A DNA stretch of 64,000 nt from NCBI GenBank assembly GCA_036785325.1, contig JAXIVH010000024.1, positions 3,592,119 to 3,656,118 of the forward strand, given 5' to 3'. The notes under the pieces were generated by a model. That model had not been told where the DNA came from. It did not search any database and worked only from the letters and a program-made list of their open reading frames with translations. Both the position numbers and the translations under genes were made by a program. Below, piece by piece: positions 47,131 to 59,000 of the stretch (the first letter of the stretch is position 1; the number at the start of each line of letters is the position of its first letter). Source of the stretch: Urophycis tenuis (taxonomy: Eukaryota; Chordata; Actinopteri; Gadiformes; Phycidae).

Positions 47131-49316
47131 CGCCGACGGGTGAAGGACGGCCATTTTCTGAACTTGGATGGCGTCCCTCTTTGTCCTCGGAGCCGCGTCC
47201 AGCGCCAACACAGCGGAGGAGGAAGCGGGGGAGAGGGGGGGAGGGGAGGGAAAAAACTGAACTGAAAAAGCGTGAGGAGAAAAACAAAACCATGCATTGT
47301 CTTTTTTCTTTCTTTCTTCCTTTCGATTTCTAAGAGCGTCACACGAGAAATAGGTTTTTGCCTCTACTTAGACTTTATAACTTTCAGATATGGAAAAATG
47401 TACAGAGCCTACTATAAATATTTTTTAAGAGAACACGCCTCATTTTACTACAGCCGTCAGTTTATCAGGGGTACAGACGGGAGGGCCGTACACGCACGTC
47501 ATTCCAGCGCGCCGAAGGTGTTCCCGTCGCATGTACCCGCCACGCATGTTGAGGGTCCTGCCGCCAGCCCCCGGCTCTCTCTCTCTGTGGATGTAGCTTA
47601 TCATTGCTTAGAAGAAACCTACTGTGGACTCCTTGTCTCTCTCTGTCTCTCTCTCTCTATATCTATCACTGTCTCGCTATCTCTCTCTCTCCCTCTCCCT
47701 CTCGTCGCCAGCCAAGACTCTTCCTCGTCTTACCCTTCAAACCTCTCTTTTGGATCGGGATCTCTTCTATGAGCATGTCTTTGATTGTTTCGGTTTAGTT
47801 TTGTTGTTTTTTTTTGTTTAATTTTTATTTCTGGAGGGGATTCGTCACGCTATTGTTTGCAGAGTACTATCAGCCAGTAGTATTTATTTCTAGTTGTGGT
47901 ATTCTAGGTAGGGGACAGACGAGACGCAGGATGGGGGGGGGGAACCGTTTAAAGCACAAAGTCATGTCCTGGGCAGCGACGTGTCGACATTGTGTTACAA
48001 GATGGACGAACTGCAGACATTCTGCCGCATTTACACCGGAAAAAAAAAAAACGGTTTATATCAACAGATTATATCACCGCGTTTTTTGCATAGTTTTAGC
48101 TTGATGTTCTTGAACCCGAAAGCTCCACGAGGCGGAGGTGTTTTTGTTTGTTAAGAGAAATATGCAAATAGTAGTACGACTTAGTGTAAGGTAACTCGTT
48201 TGAACTGTTAAAAACCAGTCATGCGTATGGATTCTCTTATGCGATCGGCTCCCATGGCAACACTACAGCGGGGACCAGCCAGCGATCAGCGTCATCCACA
48301 GCGGCTGGGCGATATGGGGGGGATACTTTCTTCTTGTATTTGCTTTCACAGGCAGCACCGAAAAAAAACCCACCTAAAACCCTAGAAAAAAAAAAAACAC
48401 CATGAAAAAAAAAAACAACTCGACCCCCCACAGCGATCTCTACGTTCCCGACGCGACACGCAGTGCAGTACGTAGAACGTAGAACGTAGCTTGTACATAG
48501 CCTTTTAAATTACTACGTTTTATATCTTTTCCCCCCCTCTTCCTGTAGTACTTAATTCTACATTTTTTTACAAGTTTTGCTAATCTTGAACAAACAAATA
48601 TATAAATATATACGGTTCTAACGTTGGGATTTTTATTTTGCTTTCAGTTTTTTTTTTGTTTGTCATATTTTCACTTTCGTTCATTTTTTTTTTTTTAAAC
48701 GGCACACGGTATAATTTCCACAACAGAAAAAACACTTTTTTTGTTTTGCTGTTAAACTGAAGGTGTTGCCTGGAAACCAAGTAAAGAAACAATACATTTA
48801 ACGTCACATGGCCTTACATCCACAAACCTACGCGTGTCGCGATTCTGCCCGAACAAGAGACGAAGCTTTGACGGGAGACGGTAATAAAGAGGAAGGCGAC
48901 AGCTCAAAGTTTCTACGACCAGCCTCTTGTTCAGGCGTCAGTATCCCGAAGGGTTTCAAGAGTTATTTTACTAGCACCTTGTGAAGTGTTTCAGTGTCAG
49001 TGATGTAATTTATTCATGTTTGTAGCTCTTTTATACTTGTACAATTCTTATATTTTTCTTTTTTGTTTTTGGATATTTCATCGACTTCGGAAAATGACTT
49101 ATAGCCCCCGAATTTTTCGTTGTTGTTGTTGTCGTTGTTGTTGTTGTGCGTGGGGGGAGGGGAGAGGGGGGAGGGAAAAGGGCGGGGTCACAATGTTTTC
49201 CCACCAATAGGAAGGACTTTTGTTCATAAGCAATTTTTTATATTCACCGTCGTTCCATCTTCTGTCATTGGTCAATTTTTTATCACCGTATCATGGTCAA
49301 TTAATGAAAAATGCCG

Positions 49317-49356
<40 letters not shown>

Positions 49357-49620
49357 GAACAACTCCTCCATCATGCCATGATTTTGGTAAATTGTTTGTA
49401 TTATATATTTTTTGACCGCATATCAGTGTGCTATGATGAATAGCAGTGTTGTAGACACAGATAGCCCTTCGTCCTATGTCAAAATCCACGACTCCAAACT
49501 AACTTTGCCAGATCGACATCTGCAGGATTTTTATTTTGTATTATTTTTATTTGTACAATATGTGTGTTGCTTTGTTGTGGTTTATTTTTGTATGTTAAAT
49601 CTATTAAATTCATCCACTGT
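47131..49620 (+). other. phf2 3' UTR
   Basis: About 2.5 kb after the TAG, rich in T runs and ending at an ATTAAA (49603). It includes a CT-rich stretch (47635-47705), an AATAAA (48883), and an ATT microsatellite (49318-49355). A phrase ggctgggcgatatgg at 48303 is one end of a common fish MITE. The roughly constant AU-rich texture and lack of exons suit a long 3' UTR; its end is inferred. Confidence 0.6.
49603..49608 (+). terminator. candidate phf2 polyadenylation signal ATTAAA
   Basis: ATTAAA in ttaaatctattaaattcatcc, preceded by T-rich, UGUA-containing sequence (tttttgtatgtt). AATAAA at 48883 is a possible earlier site. Confidence 0.5.
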
Positions 49621-49906
49621 GCCACACGGCAGTGTATGATACCGGTTGTGGTGCCCTTACTGTGATGACCGGGAGTCCAGCGGGGCTGTGTGGGGCCTCT
49701 GAAGCACACCTCTGTCTCCAGGGGCTCACTGTGTGCTCTATCACAGGTGAAGGATGGCCTTCTAACTGAACACACACCTGTAGCCTAGAGGAAGCCAGGG
49801 TTGTTCCTGGATGGCCATGAGAACACAAGTCACTGTGATGTATAACAATATCACAGCTTCTGTCTGTGTGGTAGGCCTTCCACTGAAACGCCCAGACCTT
49901 GGGTAG

Positions 49907-49951
49907 AACCTTCTGTAGATTAATATTATATTAATCTACAGAAGGTTCTCC
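49907..49951. repeat. 45-bp perfect palindrome (22-bp arms, 1-base spacer)
   Basis: The left arm agaaccttctgtagattaat plus at, then one T, then the exact inverted copy ending agaaggttct. With mismatches the symmetry extends about ten bases outward on each side (accttgggt / ccccagggt). It lies about 300 bases past the inferred phf2 3' end. No flanking target duplication was recognised. Confidence 0.95.
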
Positions 49952-50859
49952 CCAGGGTGTATATTAATTATATACATCTATAGATGTGTATCTGCAACAC
50001 CTCTCTGTGCACTAAACACATCTCAATCACAGTCACAGTATTGTATATAAATAACACTACTGTGATGTAGAAGTGTTTTGTGCCCAAGATGGTTCGGTTC
50101 TGTTCATTAGAGACATTTGGCCCAACGTGTGTAGTGCTCAGACGTGTGACAGGTCGCTGCACTGAGCCAAGTCATGTGTTCAGCCAAGTTCAACACATTA
50201 CAAACACTCCTACATCTCGGGCTGCTGGTTATAAATAGATGTGTCAGGCAAGAAGGACATATTTTGCATATCTCCAAACAAGTGGCTGGCCGGAATGCAC
50301 AATGCAGTTTTCATGAATTAAAAAGGGAATATAACTGTTGATGATAGCAGGCCTATGCAGTAGCGAGACATGACCACACGGTGGAGTTAAACAGATCATG
50401 TCGCGTTAACGACGCTCTCTGCGACCAGAAGACGGAACTTTCAGGTTCGTACCATTTATCCCGCAAAACCAGCGTCATAGAAAAAGAAATCTTCTCTCTA
50501 TGGCACTGCGCAAGACGAGGCAACGAAACTTAATGAAGCCGTTTACATAACCTTTTATATCAAACTAATTACATTATGTGTGATATAGTTTGCATTCAAG
50601 CGTTGTTATATTTGTGTATTATGCTCAGTAGTATTATTTTTTGCTGTCATAATAAGACGCGTGGGACTACAAATAAATATTCATAATATTGTAATAAAAT
50701 AATTGTTTGATTAATAAACCATTTATCAATAAAGCAACAAAAAAAAAAATCAAATATCGATGCTGATGCTGAAATGTTTTGACATGTCTCTGACCAGCAT
50801 CTTGACGTTTCCACAGGTAACGAGATGCTTTAGTTACGAATGAATGTAAGCAACTTTTC

Positions 50860-50970
50860 ACGTCACCGCTTCCTGATTAGCCAATGACACGGCTGATGGA
50901 GAGATGGAGAGTCACGTGGTGCTGAGGAGCCGCGACCCTGAGCCTTCTCCATGGAAGGCATCAAAGTGAG
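50860..50970 (+). promoter_or_regulatory. promoter-like block with a possible 5-codon first exon
   Basis: In order: cacgtcaccg (CRE-like), gcttcctg (ETS core), agccaatga (CCAAT at 50881), gtcacgtggt (CACGTG E-box at 50913) and, 30 bases on, ATG at 50951 followed by GAAGGCATCAAA and a consensus donor GTGAGT at 50966. This would give a first coding exon reading MEGIK. I found no convincing next exon in the window, so it could be an isolated promoter, an enhancer or chance. Confidence 0.3.
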
Positions 50971-51689
50971 TTGTGATATAATTGCAAACACAAGACACCG
51001 AGTAGGACTCCAACATTAGCTAATGAAACAATCAGAGGAGTTTCACCCAGATCATTTGTTTACATCACATCAAAGCGTGTGCAGAGGAGAGACAGTGAAA
51101 GCATTGCAAACATTTTAAGCATTGAAGTGTGCTCAGAATTATAGCTCCAATCGGCTGTTACAGATTTGGATGAACTTTTTGAGATGAAATAGCATGTGGC
51201 GAGAAAGACTAAATGTAATATGAAATAATGTTTTTCTACACTTTTGACACAAAGGTCTAATGTTGAGTGTTTATTTGTAGGCCTAATAAAACAAATATAG
51301 GTAGCTTAATTGTTGCTTATAATCTTAGTTTTTAGGCAACAATTTAGTTAATACGTGTCTAGTTCAACGTCATCTCTTAAAGCTGAACACGTTCTACATA
51401 TATTATTAATTGAACACAATTCTCCGTTGCTCAACATAGATTTCCTTTACAGACATGTATGTTTGCTTTAGAGCAGGCCTGTACTGTTTGTTTGTTCTGC
51501 TGTCTTCACACCCTTTGTGTATTGTGCCGGTGCGTTGGGTCCATGAGAGGCCAAGTGGGATCAGGGTTTAACCTGGTGTGTTAACAACAGCGCCTGCAGA
51601 GTGTGAGGCCTGCTGCCTGCACTCACAGGGCACAGCACAGCCCTGCACACACATGGGATTTACCAGGCCTGCAATGCTTTAGACTGAAG

Positions 51690-51812
51690 CACACAAACAC
51701 ACACGCACGCACACACACACAGGCACGAACGCACACACACACACACACGCACACACACACACACGCACACACACGCACACGCACACACACACACACACGC
51801 ACACACACACAG

Positions 51813-51853
<41 letters not shown>

Positions 51854-51931
51854 CACATGCATGCACGCACGCACGCACGCACGAACACACACACACACAC
51901 ATATGCATGCACGCACACACGAACACACACA
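51690..51931. repeat. (CA)n/(CACG)n array
   Basis: About 240 bases of CA repeats with gcacgcacg and atgcatgc interruptions. Confidence 0.95.
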
Positions 51932-52467
51932 CTGTGCTCTCACGCGCACGCGAGAGGAAACCCAACAACCCTCCGGTCCTATTATGAGAGGGGTCCCGGG
52001 CGGTCGGGGGGAACGTGCCATGTGAGAGATGTCTTAATTTGGGAGGAATGTCAGGTTAAGTCGTGCCTTTGTGTGGCCGCTCAGCGCTACGCGCATTACT
52101 GTTGCCGGGGAGAGTCTGAACCCTGGCTCCTCCAGCCGCTCCATTCTGCACAGCTCTGGGCTGTCATTAGTAATAACACACAGCAGCACACCGCCAACAG
52201 ATCGCTGCTAAGGAAAAAGCTGAACCTATGCATGCACCTCCCTCACCCCCTCGCCCCCCTCCCACCCTTCCCTCCACCCCCCCCTTCCCTATGCCTCCCA
52301 CCTTGCGGTCCACACACACAAAGGAAAGTGGGGTTCACCTGGTCTGGTCTAACACCAGCCACACACACTTTTCAGTGTGTTTTATCTGTGTCATTATATC
52401 CACTCTATTGCTCTCTCACTATTAATCGTGCTCTCTCTCTCCATCTCTGTCTATCTCTCGTTCTCTG

Positions 52468-52569
<102 letters not shown>

Positions 52570-52879
52570 TCTGACTTTCAAGGATGAGGATCTGTACACG
52601 GCCACCAGTGGGTGTTATCATACCTTAGGTGTTATTATCCCTAATGATACGTGTTGATAGCTGTTAGCACAGATGGCTGCACCTCCAGAGCCTAAAGATG
52701 TACTGTATGTTCCTGGACAGTCATGAACAGGAACACTGGTCAAATGTCAGCCTCCTCTCAGTCGTTGACATATTCAGGTGAAATAAAGAGAATAGCACTC
52801 AACTTGTAAATATTAAAAATGTTTTAGAAATTGTAATGGAATTTTTTAAAGTAATTTATTAAAAGATTTACTTTTTTGG

Positions 52880-52880
<1 letters not shown>

Positions 52881-52939
<59 letters not shown>

Positions 52940-52971
52940 TTCATCATCATTATTATTATTAAACCTATGAA
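52881..52971. repeat. (ATT)n microsatellite
   Basis: About 28 ATT units with a catcatcat interruption near the end. Confidence 0.96.
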
Positions 52972-53739
52972 ATAATAATGTTTCCATAGCATTATCTGAT
53001 GTATTCACATAAACCAGCTCTCTGTGAGTATTATCTAACGTACTGCGTGTTGGTTATTGATTGTGCCGCTCCCAGAGGAAATACTCGTCCCGGGAAGCAC
53101 TTGTGCTGCCACTAGAGCAGGCGAGGAGTGCAAAGTGTTCTCCTCTCCGTGGTAGAGCCCCGGGTGCATAAGCACCTAGGATGCAGTGCTTATGATAGAG
53201 ATCTATAAACAGAGAGCTAAACATCGCATGACACAGAGTGACCTCGGCCGCGCAACATCTGCTAGCATACTTTCTCCAGTTATATATAGCTCTGTGGCTG
53301 GGAAGGAAGCAGCGCCATCACAACCACTCCAGCACGGCCCCTCAGCCCGGGACCCGCGTCTGCCCTTCTTCCTCGTTGGCATTGTTTTCTTCATTTTGTG
53401 TGTTTTCATTCACATTTTATTATTTAGTTTTTTCTTTCTTGAATTATTGTCATTGGCTGGTATTTTGTATTTTTTTATTTGAACACTAAAATAGTTTTTA
53501 TTTTGTAATATTATTATTATTATTCATGTAATTATGTTATTTTTATATGACATTGTAACGATAAATCCCTTTTTGAATGGATGCTCATTAATCACAATTG
53601 TAATTCTGAATATTATTATGATTACTTCTACATCTGATACCACCGCTAGATTTTCACGGGCCGTTTGATGCTTCGATTGTGGAGAGTAAATTGCCTTCAG
53701 ATGGCACTGGGGGTCTCCCAGTACAAAGTGTTTAGACGC

Positions 53740-53808
53740 GGGGGGGGGGGGGCTCTCTGCAGGTCACGGCTGTGCAGCCGGTGGGGGGGGGGGGGTGGGG
53801 GGGGGGCG
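53740..53808. repeat. G-rich homopolymer segments
   Basis: Several G runs of 7 to 12 bases (53741-53751, 53780-53791, 53798-53806). The strand has G-quadruplex potential. Similar C runs occur at 54801-54820 and 54935-54950. Confidence 0.9.
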
Positions 53809-54089
53809 TGCCCTGAGCTGGTTCCCCCCGGCGTCGGGGGAAACCCCACGCCGTCCCACGCGTCAACGCCCGTCCCAACTCGCTGGGCCGGGGGAGCGCT
53901 TGTTTTTTCGACATGGATGTGTCTAATCCTCCTCCGAGGCTGGTGTGACTGACACCACTGTTAACCCCCCACCCCACACCCCACCCCCGCCAGGTAGAGC
54001 CACACAAACAAACCCCTCCTTCCCTTTTAGTACCTGCTGTCGTCTCAGCCCACAACGATGTTGAGTTCACGAACCTGGTGCTGCAGAAG

Positions 54090-54090
<1 letters not shown>

Positions 54091-54140
<50 letters not shown>

Positions 54141-54235
54141 ATGTATGCGTGCATCTGTTTGTATATATGCGTGTACGCGCACGTGTGTGTGTGTATACCT
54201 ATGTTTTTTGCGTGTGTATGTATGCGTGTGTGTTT

Positions 54236-54284
<49 letters not shown>

Positions 54285-54302
54285 TGTGTGTGTGTATGCG
54301 TA

Positions 54303-54342
<40 letters not shown>

Positions 54343-54371
54343 TATGTGTGTGTGTATGCCTGTATGCGTGG

Positions 54372-54452
<81 letters not shown>

Positions 54453-54473
54453 ATGCGTATGTTTGTGTGTGTG

Positions 54474-54504
<31 letters not shown>

Positions 54505-54595
54505 ATGTTTGTGTGTGTGTATATATGTGTGTATGTGTGTGTGTGTATGCGTATGTTTGTGTGTGTGTATATATGTGTGTGTGTGTGTGTGTCTG
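54091..54595. repeat. 500-bp compound (TG)n array
   Basis: TG repeats with regular tatgcgtatgtttgtg and tatatatgtg modules. The distal part shows a higher-order unit (gtatgcgtatgtttgtgtgtg followed by tatatatgtg) repeated at least three times. Confidence 0.95.
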
Positions 54596-55146
54596 TGGTT
54601 GATTATTACTGCTCATCAGGATGGATGAGGGCCACTCTGCTGGCTCCGAGCAGCAGAGGCTGCCTCTCCAAGGTCGCGGGCCAGGCTGCCTGGAGAGCCT
54701 GCAGCCCTTGGGGGGCGCTGTAAGAGATACCTGTCTAAATCATTAGGGTTCATTCATTGCCATGTGCCGCCCCCTCCCCCCCTCAGTGCTCTGGTACCCC
54801 TACCCCCCCCCACCCCCCCCTGCGCGACCCCCGGGGTCAAGCGGCTGAGAGCCCGTTGACCCCCAGTACTTCCTCTGGATATTAACCTGGGAGTCAGGGG
54901 AGGGGGGGGGGGGGTAGTTATGTCGTCAAATACCCCCCCCCCCCTCCCCCGATATAGAACACTGAATCATTTAGATAATCAGCCAATCAGGGCCTGCGCA
55001 AGCCGCGCAGCACAGCCTTCATGTGGCTTCCAGAGGACATAATCACAGCACACCAGGAAACCAAGGCCTCTCAGGGAGAAACGATGTGGTCGCATGCCTG
55101 CTGGCTGTTAGGCCTTCCTCCCACCCCACTAAGTTGGGCTCTCCTT

Positions 55147-55180
<34 letters not shown>

Positions 55181-55389
55181 CAGCCAGTCTGTATTATGGA
55201 GATGAATGTTGTGCAGCTATCTTAAGGACATTTCTGCTCTAATGCGACACAGAGACCTGGTGGGAGGTTTGACTGCCGACAGGCTGCAGTGGAATGTAAC
55301 GCTGCAGGCCCGCTGGGTGACCCCTGTACGGGAGAGACACTCGCTATAATCAGCCCTAATGAAATAGTCGTCTCGTTCTGTGCACCAAT

Positions 55390-55650
55390 TTACATGAAGC
55401 TGGACTGTGTGGAGGCGGTGACAGAGAGGAGGATGAGGGGAAAGCTGCAGGCGATCCTGGACAACCCCTCTCACCCTCTCTACGCCGAGCTGAGGCAACT
55501 CAGGAGCACGTTCAGCCATAGGCTCACTCAGCCACGTGCTTCAAAGCGCTTGGGGGGCTCTTTCATCCCGTCAGCTATCAGGCTCTACAATACCTCAACC
55601 ACCCGCTCCCAACGTCTCGGAAGCGCCAGCACCACCAGATAATGGATTTG
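55390..55650 (+). pseudogene. decayed non-LTR retrotransposon ORF2 3' end (copy 1)
   Basis: One frame reads KLDCVEAVTERRMRGKLQAI, then NPSHPLYAELRQLRSTFSHR and GGSFIPSAIRLYN. This is the characteristic C-terminal tail found after the reverse transcriptase domain in fish LINEs of the CR1/L2/Rex type. Only the tail is present; no RT or endonuclease domain is visible upstream. It is a dead 5'-truncated copy. Confidence 0.75.
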
Positions 55651-55756
55651 TATAAACACACCACACACCCCAGACTGTTTTCTAGCCATTCTCATCTTAT
55701 GTCTGTTCATCTCACTAATAACCACTGCCCATCTGTCATCTTTCATTGTGTGCACC

Positions 55757-56507
55757 AGGCTTCCACGGATGGTCTACCAGTCTGCGGTGGCCAGTGTCAC
55801 CTCTTCACTGCCGTGTGCCTGGGGAGTAAGCTTTGGGAGCGGTGGTGCCAGGAAGCTGTACAAGCCGGGAGGAAGGCGAGCCCTGCAGTGGGGATGAAGC
55901 TGGACGGTGTGGAGGCGGCGACAGTGAGGAAGACGAGGGGAATGCTGCTGGCGACCCGGACCTACCCTCTCAGCTCACTGTGCTGAACTGAAGCAACTGA
56001 AGCAACTCAGGAACACGTTCAGCCACATGCTCACTCAGCCAAGTGCCTCAAAGTGCTTGGGTGCTCCTTCATCCCACCAACCATCAGGCTCAGGAAGCTC
56101 CAACACCACCAGACAAATGGAATGGACTGAACTTTCATTCACATACACCACACCACACACCTTGGACTGTGACCCAGCCGTTGTTATTCCAGGACCATTC
56201 ATATATTGTACCTGGAATACCTGTATAAATTTGCACATCTTGCACCTTGCACTTTCCGCATACTTGCACTATTTTATCTACTTGCACTATTTGATCTATC
56301 TTGCATTTTGCACCACAAACTGCTATCTAGGACACTAGTATGCATACGGGTCCTCTCGTCACCGACCTGACTTAAGAGCGCGTATTTATCTAATCTATTG
56401 TTTTTTTATTGTGTATAGAATTTAGGCTCTTTACTGCTCATCTATCCCCTGCACTGCTGGTCTCTGCGAATTTCTCCTACGGGGGATTAATAAAGAAATA
56501 TCTTATC
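55757..56507 (+). pseudogene. decayed non-LTR retrotransposon 3' end (copy 2) with 3' UTR
   Basis: A second, more damaged copy of the same tail. LPRMVYQSAVASV is followed, after frame changes and stops, by KLDGVEAATVRK and QLRNTFSHMLTQPSASK. Its 3' UTR ends in cgggggattaataaagaaat followed by atcttatctta, the short terminal repeat style of fish LINEs. The two copies look like a tandem or nested insertion on the same strand. Confidence 0.75.
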
Positions 56508-56540
56508 TTACATAAACAGTTAGTTTGTGGTGTCGGACAA

Positions 56541-56541
56541 C

Positions 56542-56588
<47 letters not shown>

Positions 56589-56622
56589 TCTCTCTCTCTC
56601 CGCCTCTCTCTCTCTCTCTCTT

Positions 56623-56701
<79 letters not shown>
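56541..56701. repeat. (CT)n microsatellite
   Basis: About 160 bases of CT repeats directly after the LINE 3' end, with ccgcctc, ttctctg and ccctct interruptions. Confidence 0.96.
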
Positions 56702-56703
<2 letters not shown>

Positions 56704-57305
56704 TTCCAGTGTTTCCTTTTCCCATGTTTTTCACTCTCTTCCCATCCCTCCTGCATTTCGCGTTGTACTCCCATGTGTGTTATTTTATCCAATCCTTTTC
56801 ATTGAAAGGAAAGCATTATAAATTATTTCTGTCTTTATTCTGGACCACTGCCTCTGACCCCCCCCCCCGAGCCTGTGAGCCTGTGAGCCTGTTTGCGTGT
56901 GTTAACATGATTACGTCTCGTGTTAGCTCCACACTTCCGCTAAACGCAACCCAGTGCTGCCCGGGGTCTCGTCATTCGCGATGCAGATGGACCCGTTTGG
57001 CTCTCCACCTGGCCCCGCCCCCGGTCCTGCCCCCAGCCCCGCCCCTTCCCCAGCCCCGCCCCTGGCCGTCACCGCCGTGACGTTGGCCTCAAACGGTTCT
57101 GAACCCGTTAACGCTATCAGGGGCATCCGATCGCCACATGGTTTGTGATGTTGAAACGTAGCGTGACCACCCACTAGAAGCGCTGGGAGGCGGGGGGGGT
57201 GGGGGTGGACGGGTGGGGGTGGACGGGCGGGTGGAGATGAGTGGGCGGATGGTGGTGGCACACATTGTCCCCCTCCCGTGTGTGGCGGTGCATGCCGGGC
57301 CCCCG

Positions 57306-57331
57306 GGGGGGGGGGGGGGGGGGGGGGGGGA
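57306..57331. repeat. G homopolymer run
   Basis: About 26 consecutive G. A complementary-type C run of about 24 bases lies at 58016-58039. Both are error-prone in assembly. Confidence 0.9.
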
Positions 57332-57879
57332 TAAGACAAACCGTTAGGGTCTGTCTCCACGCTACAACGCGCAGCACAGATAAGCAGGCGCTGACAGGCT
57401 GTTTGTTCTACGCCACTCGCCCGCAACTAGCCACTCGTGTCGGGAGCGGCCCCCGGGCAGCGCAACGCAGCGTGGGGGTCCGCAGACCCCCGGACCGCAG
57501 AGCCGCTCATCACACTGTTGACCCCGTTGGCTATCGCGGCGCGCAGCAGTGACCCTCATAGACAATTCATGAGGTCGAGGACGTCGGGAATCAAGGAAAA
57601 AGCTGGTGGTTTCATGGGCCTGCCTGGGGCACAGCAGGTTTCTGCGTTGTTCCGTTTCCTTTGTAATGTTCGGGACGTGCGCAAATGGAACAGGATACGA
57701 ATGACACAAGGAGAGAGATTGGGATTGGATAACGCAGTGTTTGCTTGGATAAATCCGCTGATGGTGTTTTCTTAAGTTGGAATGTGTTGTCCGGCCCCTT
57801 CTGACACAAACGCCTGTGTAGGGGAGGAAGTCCAGGTGATTAAATAGTGATGTTTCTTCAGTGATTGCCTGGCACGCCG

Positions 57880-58400
57880 CGGGCGAGTAGCTGCGTTAAT
57901 GCAGTGCGAGGGAAAACGAGCTAACAATTTTCTTTTGATGTTGTCTTTAATAATATCTCACCCTAATGACCCCACCAGAGCGGGGGGGCGGTGTCCGCAT
58001 TAAGTGCCCTCCCCTGCCCCCCCCCCCCCCCCCCCCCCCATCCCAAAACGATGTCCATTTGTCATGCTACTCGATGCTTCTCCTAACATAATGACTCCGC
58101 TCTGCGTGGAGAGAGAGAGAGACGGAGGAATGCCATCCCCAGCTCCAGTGGTTGTCAATTAAAGAGCCATTCTGCTGGGCCCGGGTAAGTAAATAAACAT
58201 GGTGGAAACCAGCCGTAATCGCCGCGGCCTCGGCCCGCCTGATTGGCTGAGCGCGGATGACACGGCACTCCGCGAGCCCCCGCCCGCCTATAAATAGACA
58301 GCAGCAATCAAACTAAATAAATGAACTGTCAGAGCACAAGTATTTACAAGCACGCAACATTATGAGTAATTATAAGGACATTTGTTGCATTGCTGCGTAA
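57880..58400. promoter_or_regulatory. candidate regulatory block with CCAAT, TATA/MEF2 motif
   Basis: Complex sequence with ttgtcaattaaagagcc, gattggctga (inverted CCAAT at 58242) and, 46 bases on, CTATAAATAG at 58288-58297, which is both TATA-like and a perfect MEF2 consensus. It is followed by caatcaaactaaataaatg and gagtaattataagg. It may be a promoter or an enhancer. No ORF follows, only a GA microsatellite and the N gap. Confidence 0.35.
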
Positions 58401-58435
58401 GTGGTAGCAGACAGGTCTCTGGGAGCGCAGAGCGC

Positions 58436-58437
<2 letters not shown>

Positions 58438-58487
<50 letters not shown>
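58438..58487. repeat. (GA)n microsatellite
   Basis: About 24 GA units. Confidence 0.96.
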
Positions 58488-58488
<1 letters not shown>

Positions 58489-58800
58489 TAGACGTGATTG
58501 GTCGACTCGGAGATGTGCCGCCGCCCACTCCTGGCAGCGCGGGTTCCTCCGGCCTCGACTCCCGAACCCGGGAGGAAAAGAGGAGGAAGAGGGGAAACTC
58601 ATCCCACATTCACCGCATCTCAACGGACAGGAATTCCGGAGACATCTGTGCGGCCATTACACACACTTAGCGCGCAGATCAAGGGCCGCGGCGCGCTTCC
58701 TGCTAACCTTAGCCCGCCAGCCCTGATTCGTTCTGTCGGCTCATCATCTGTTCCATTTTCTGCTGTTTGTTTTGTTTTCTTTCTTCGTTTTTTTTTTTTT

Positions 58801-59000
58801 NNNNNNNNNNNNNNNNNNNNNNNNNNNNNNNNNNNNNNNNNNNNNNNNNNNNNNNNNNNNNNNNNNNNNNNNNNNNNNNNNNNNNNNNNNNNNNNNNNNN
58901 NNNNNNNNNNNNNNNNNNNNNNNNNNNNNNNNNNNNNNNNNNNNNNNNNNNNNNNNNNNNNNNNNNNNNNNNNNNNNNNNNNNNNNNNNNNNNNNNNNNN
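58801..59000. other. assembly gap (200 N)
   Basis: Exactly 200 N preceded by a T run (58789-58800). The round size suggests a placeholder, so the true distance is unknown. ORFs crossing it are meaningless. Confidence 0.99.

Noticed and set aside
53732..54616. Long His/Thr or Cys/Val frames across the TG array
   Set aside because: They are read-through of dinucleotide repeats without composition or homology of a real protein. The same applies to frames at 3373, 26737, 29591, 31442, 44211, 51603 and 56409.
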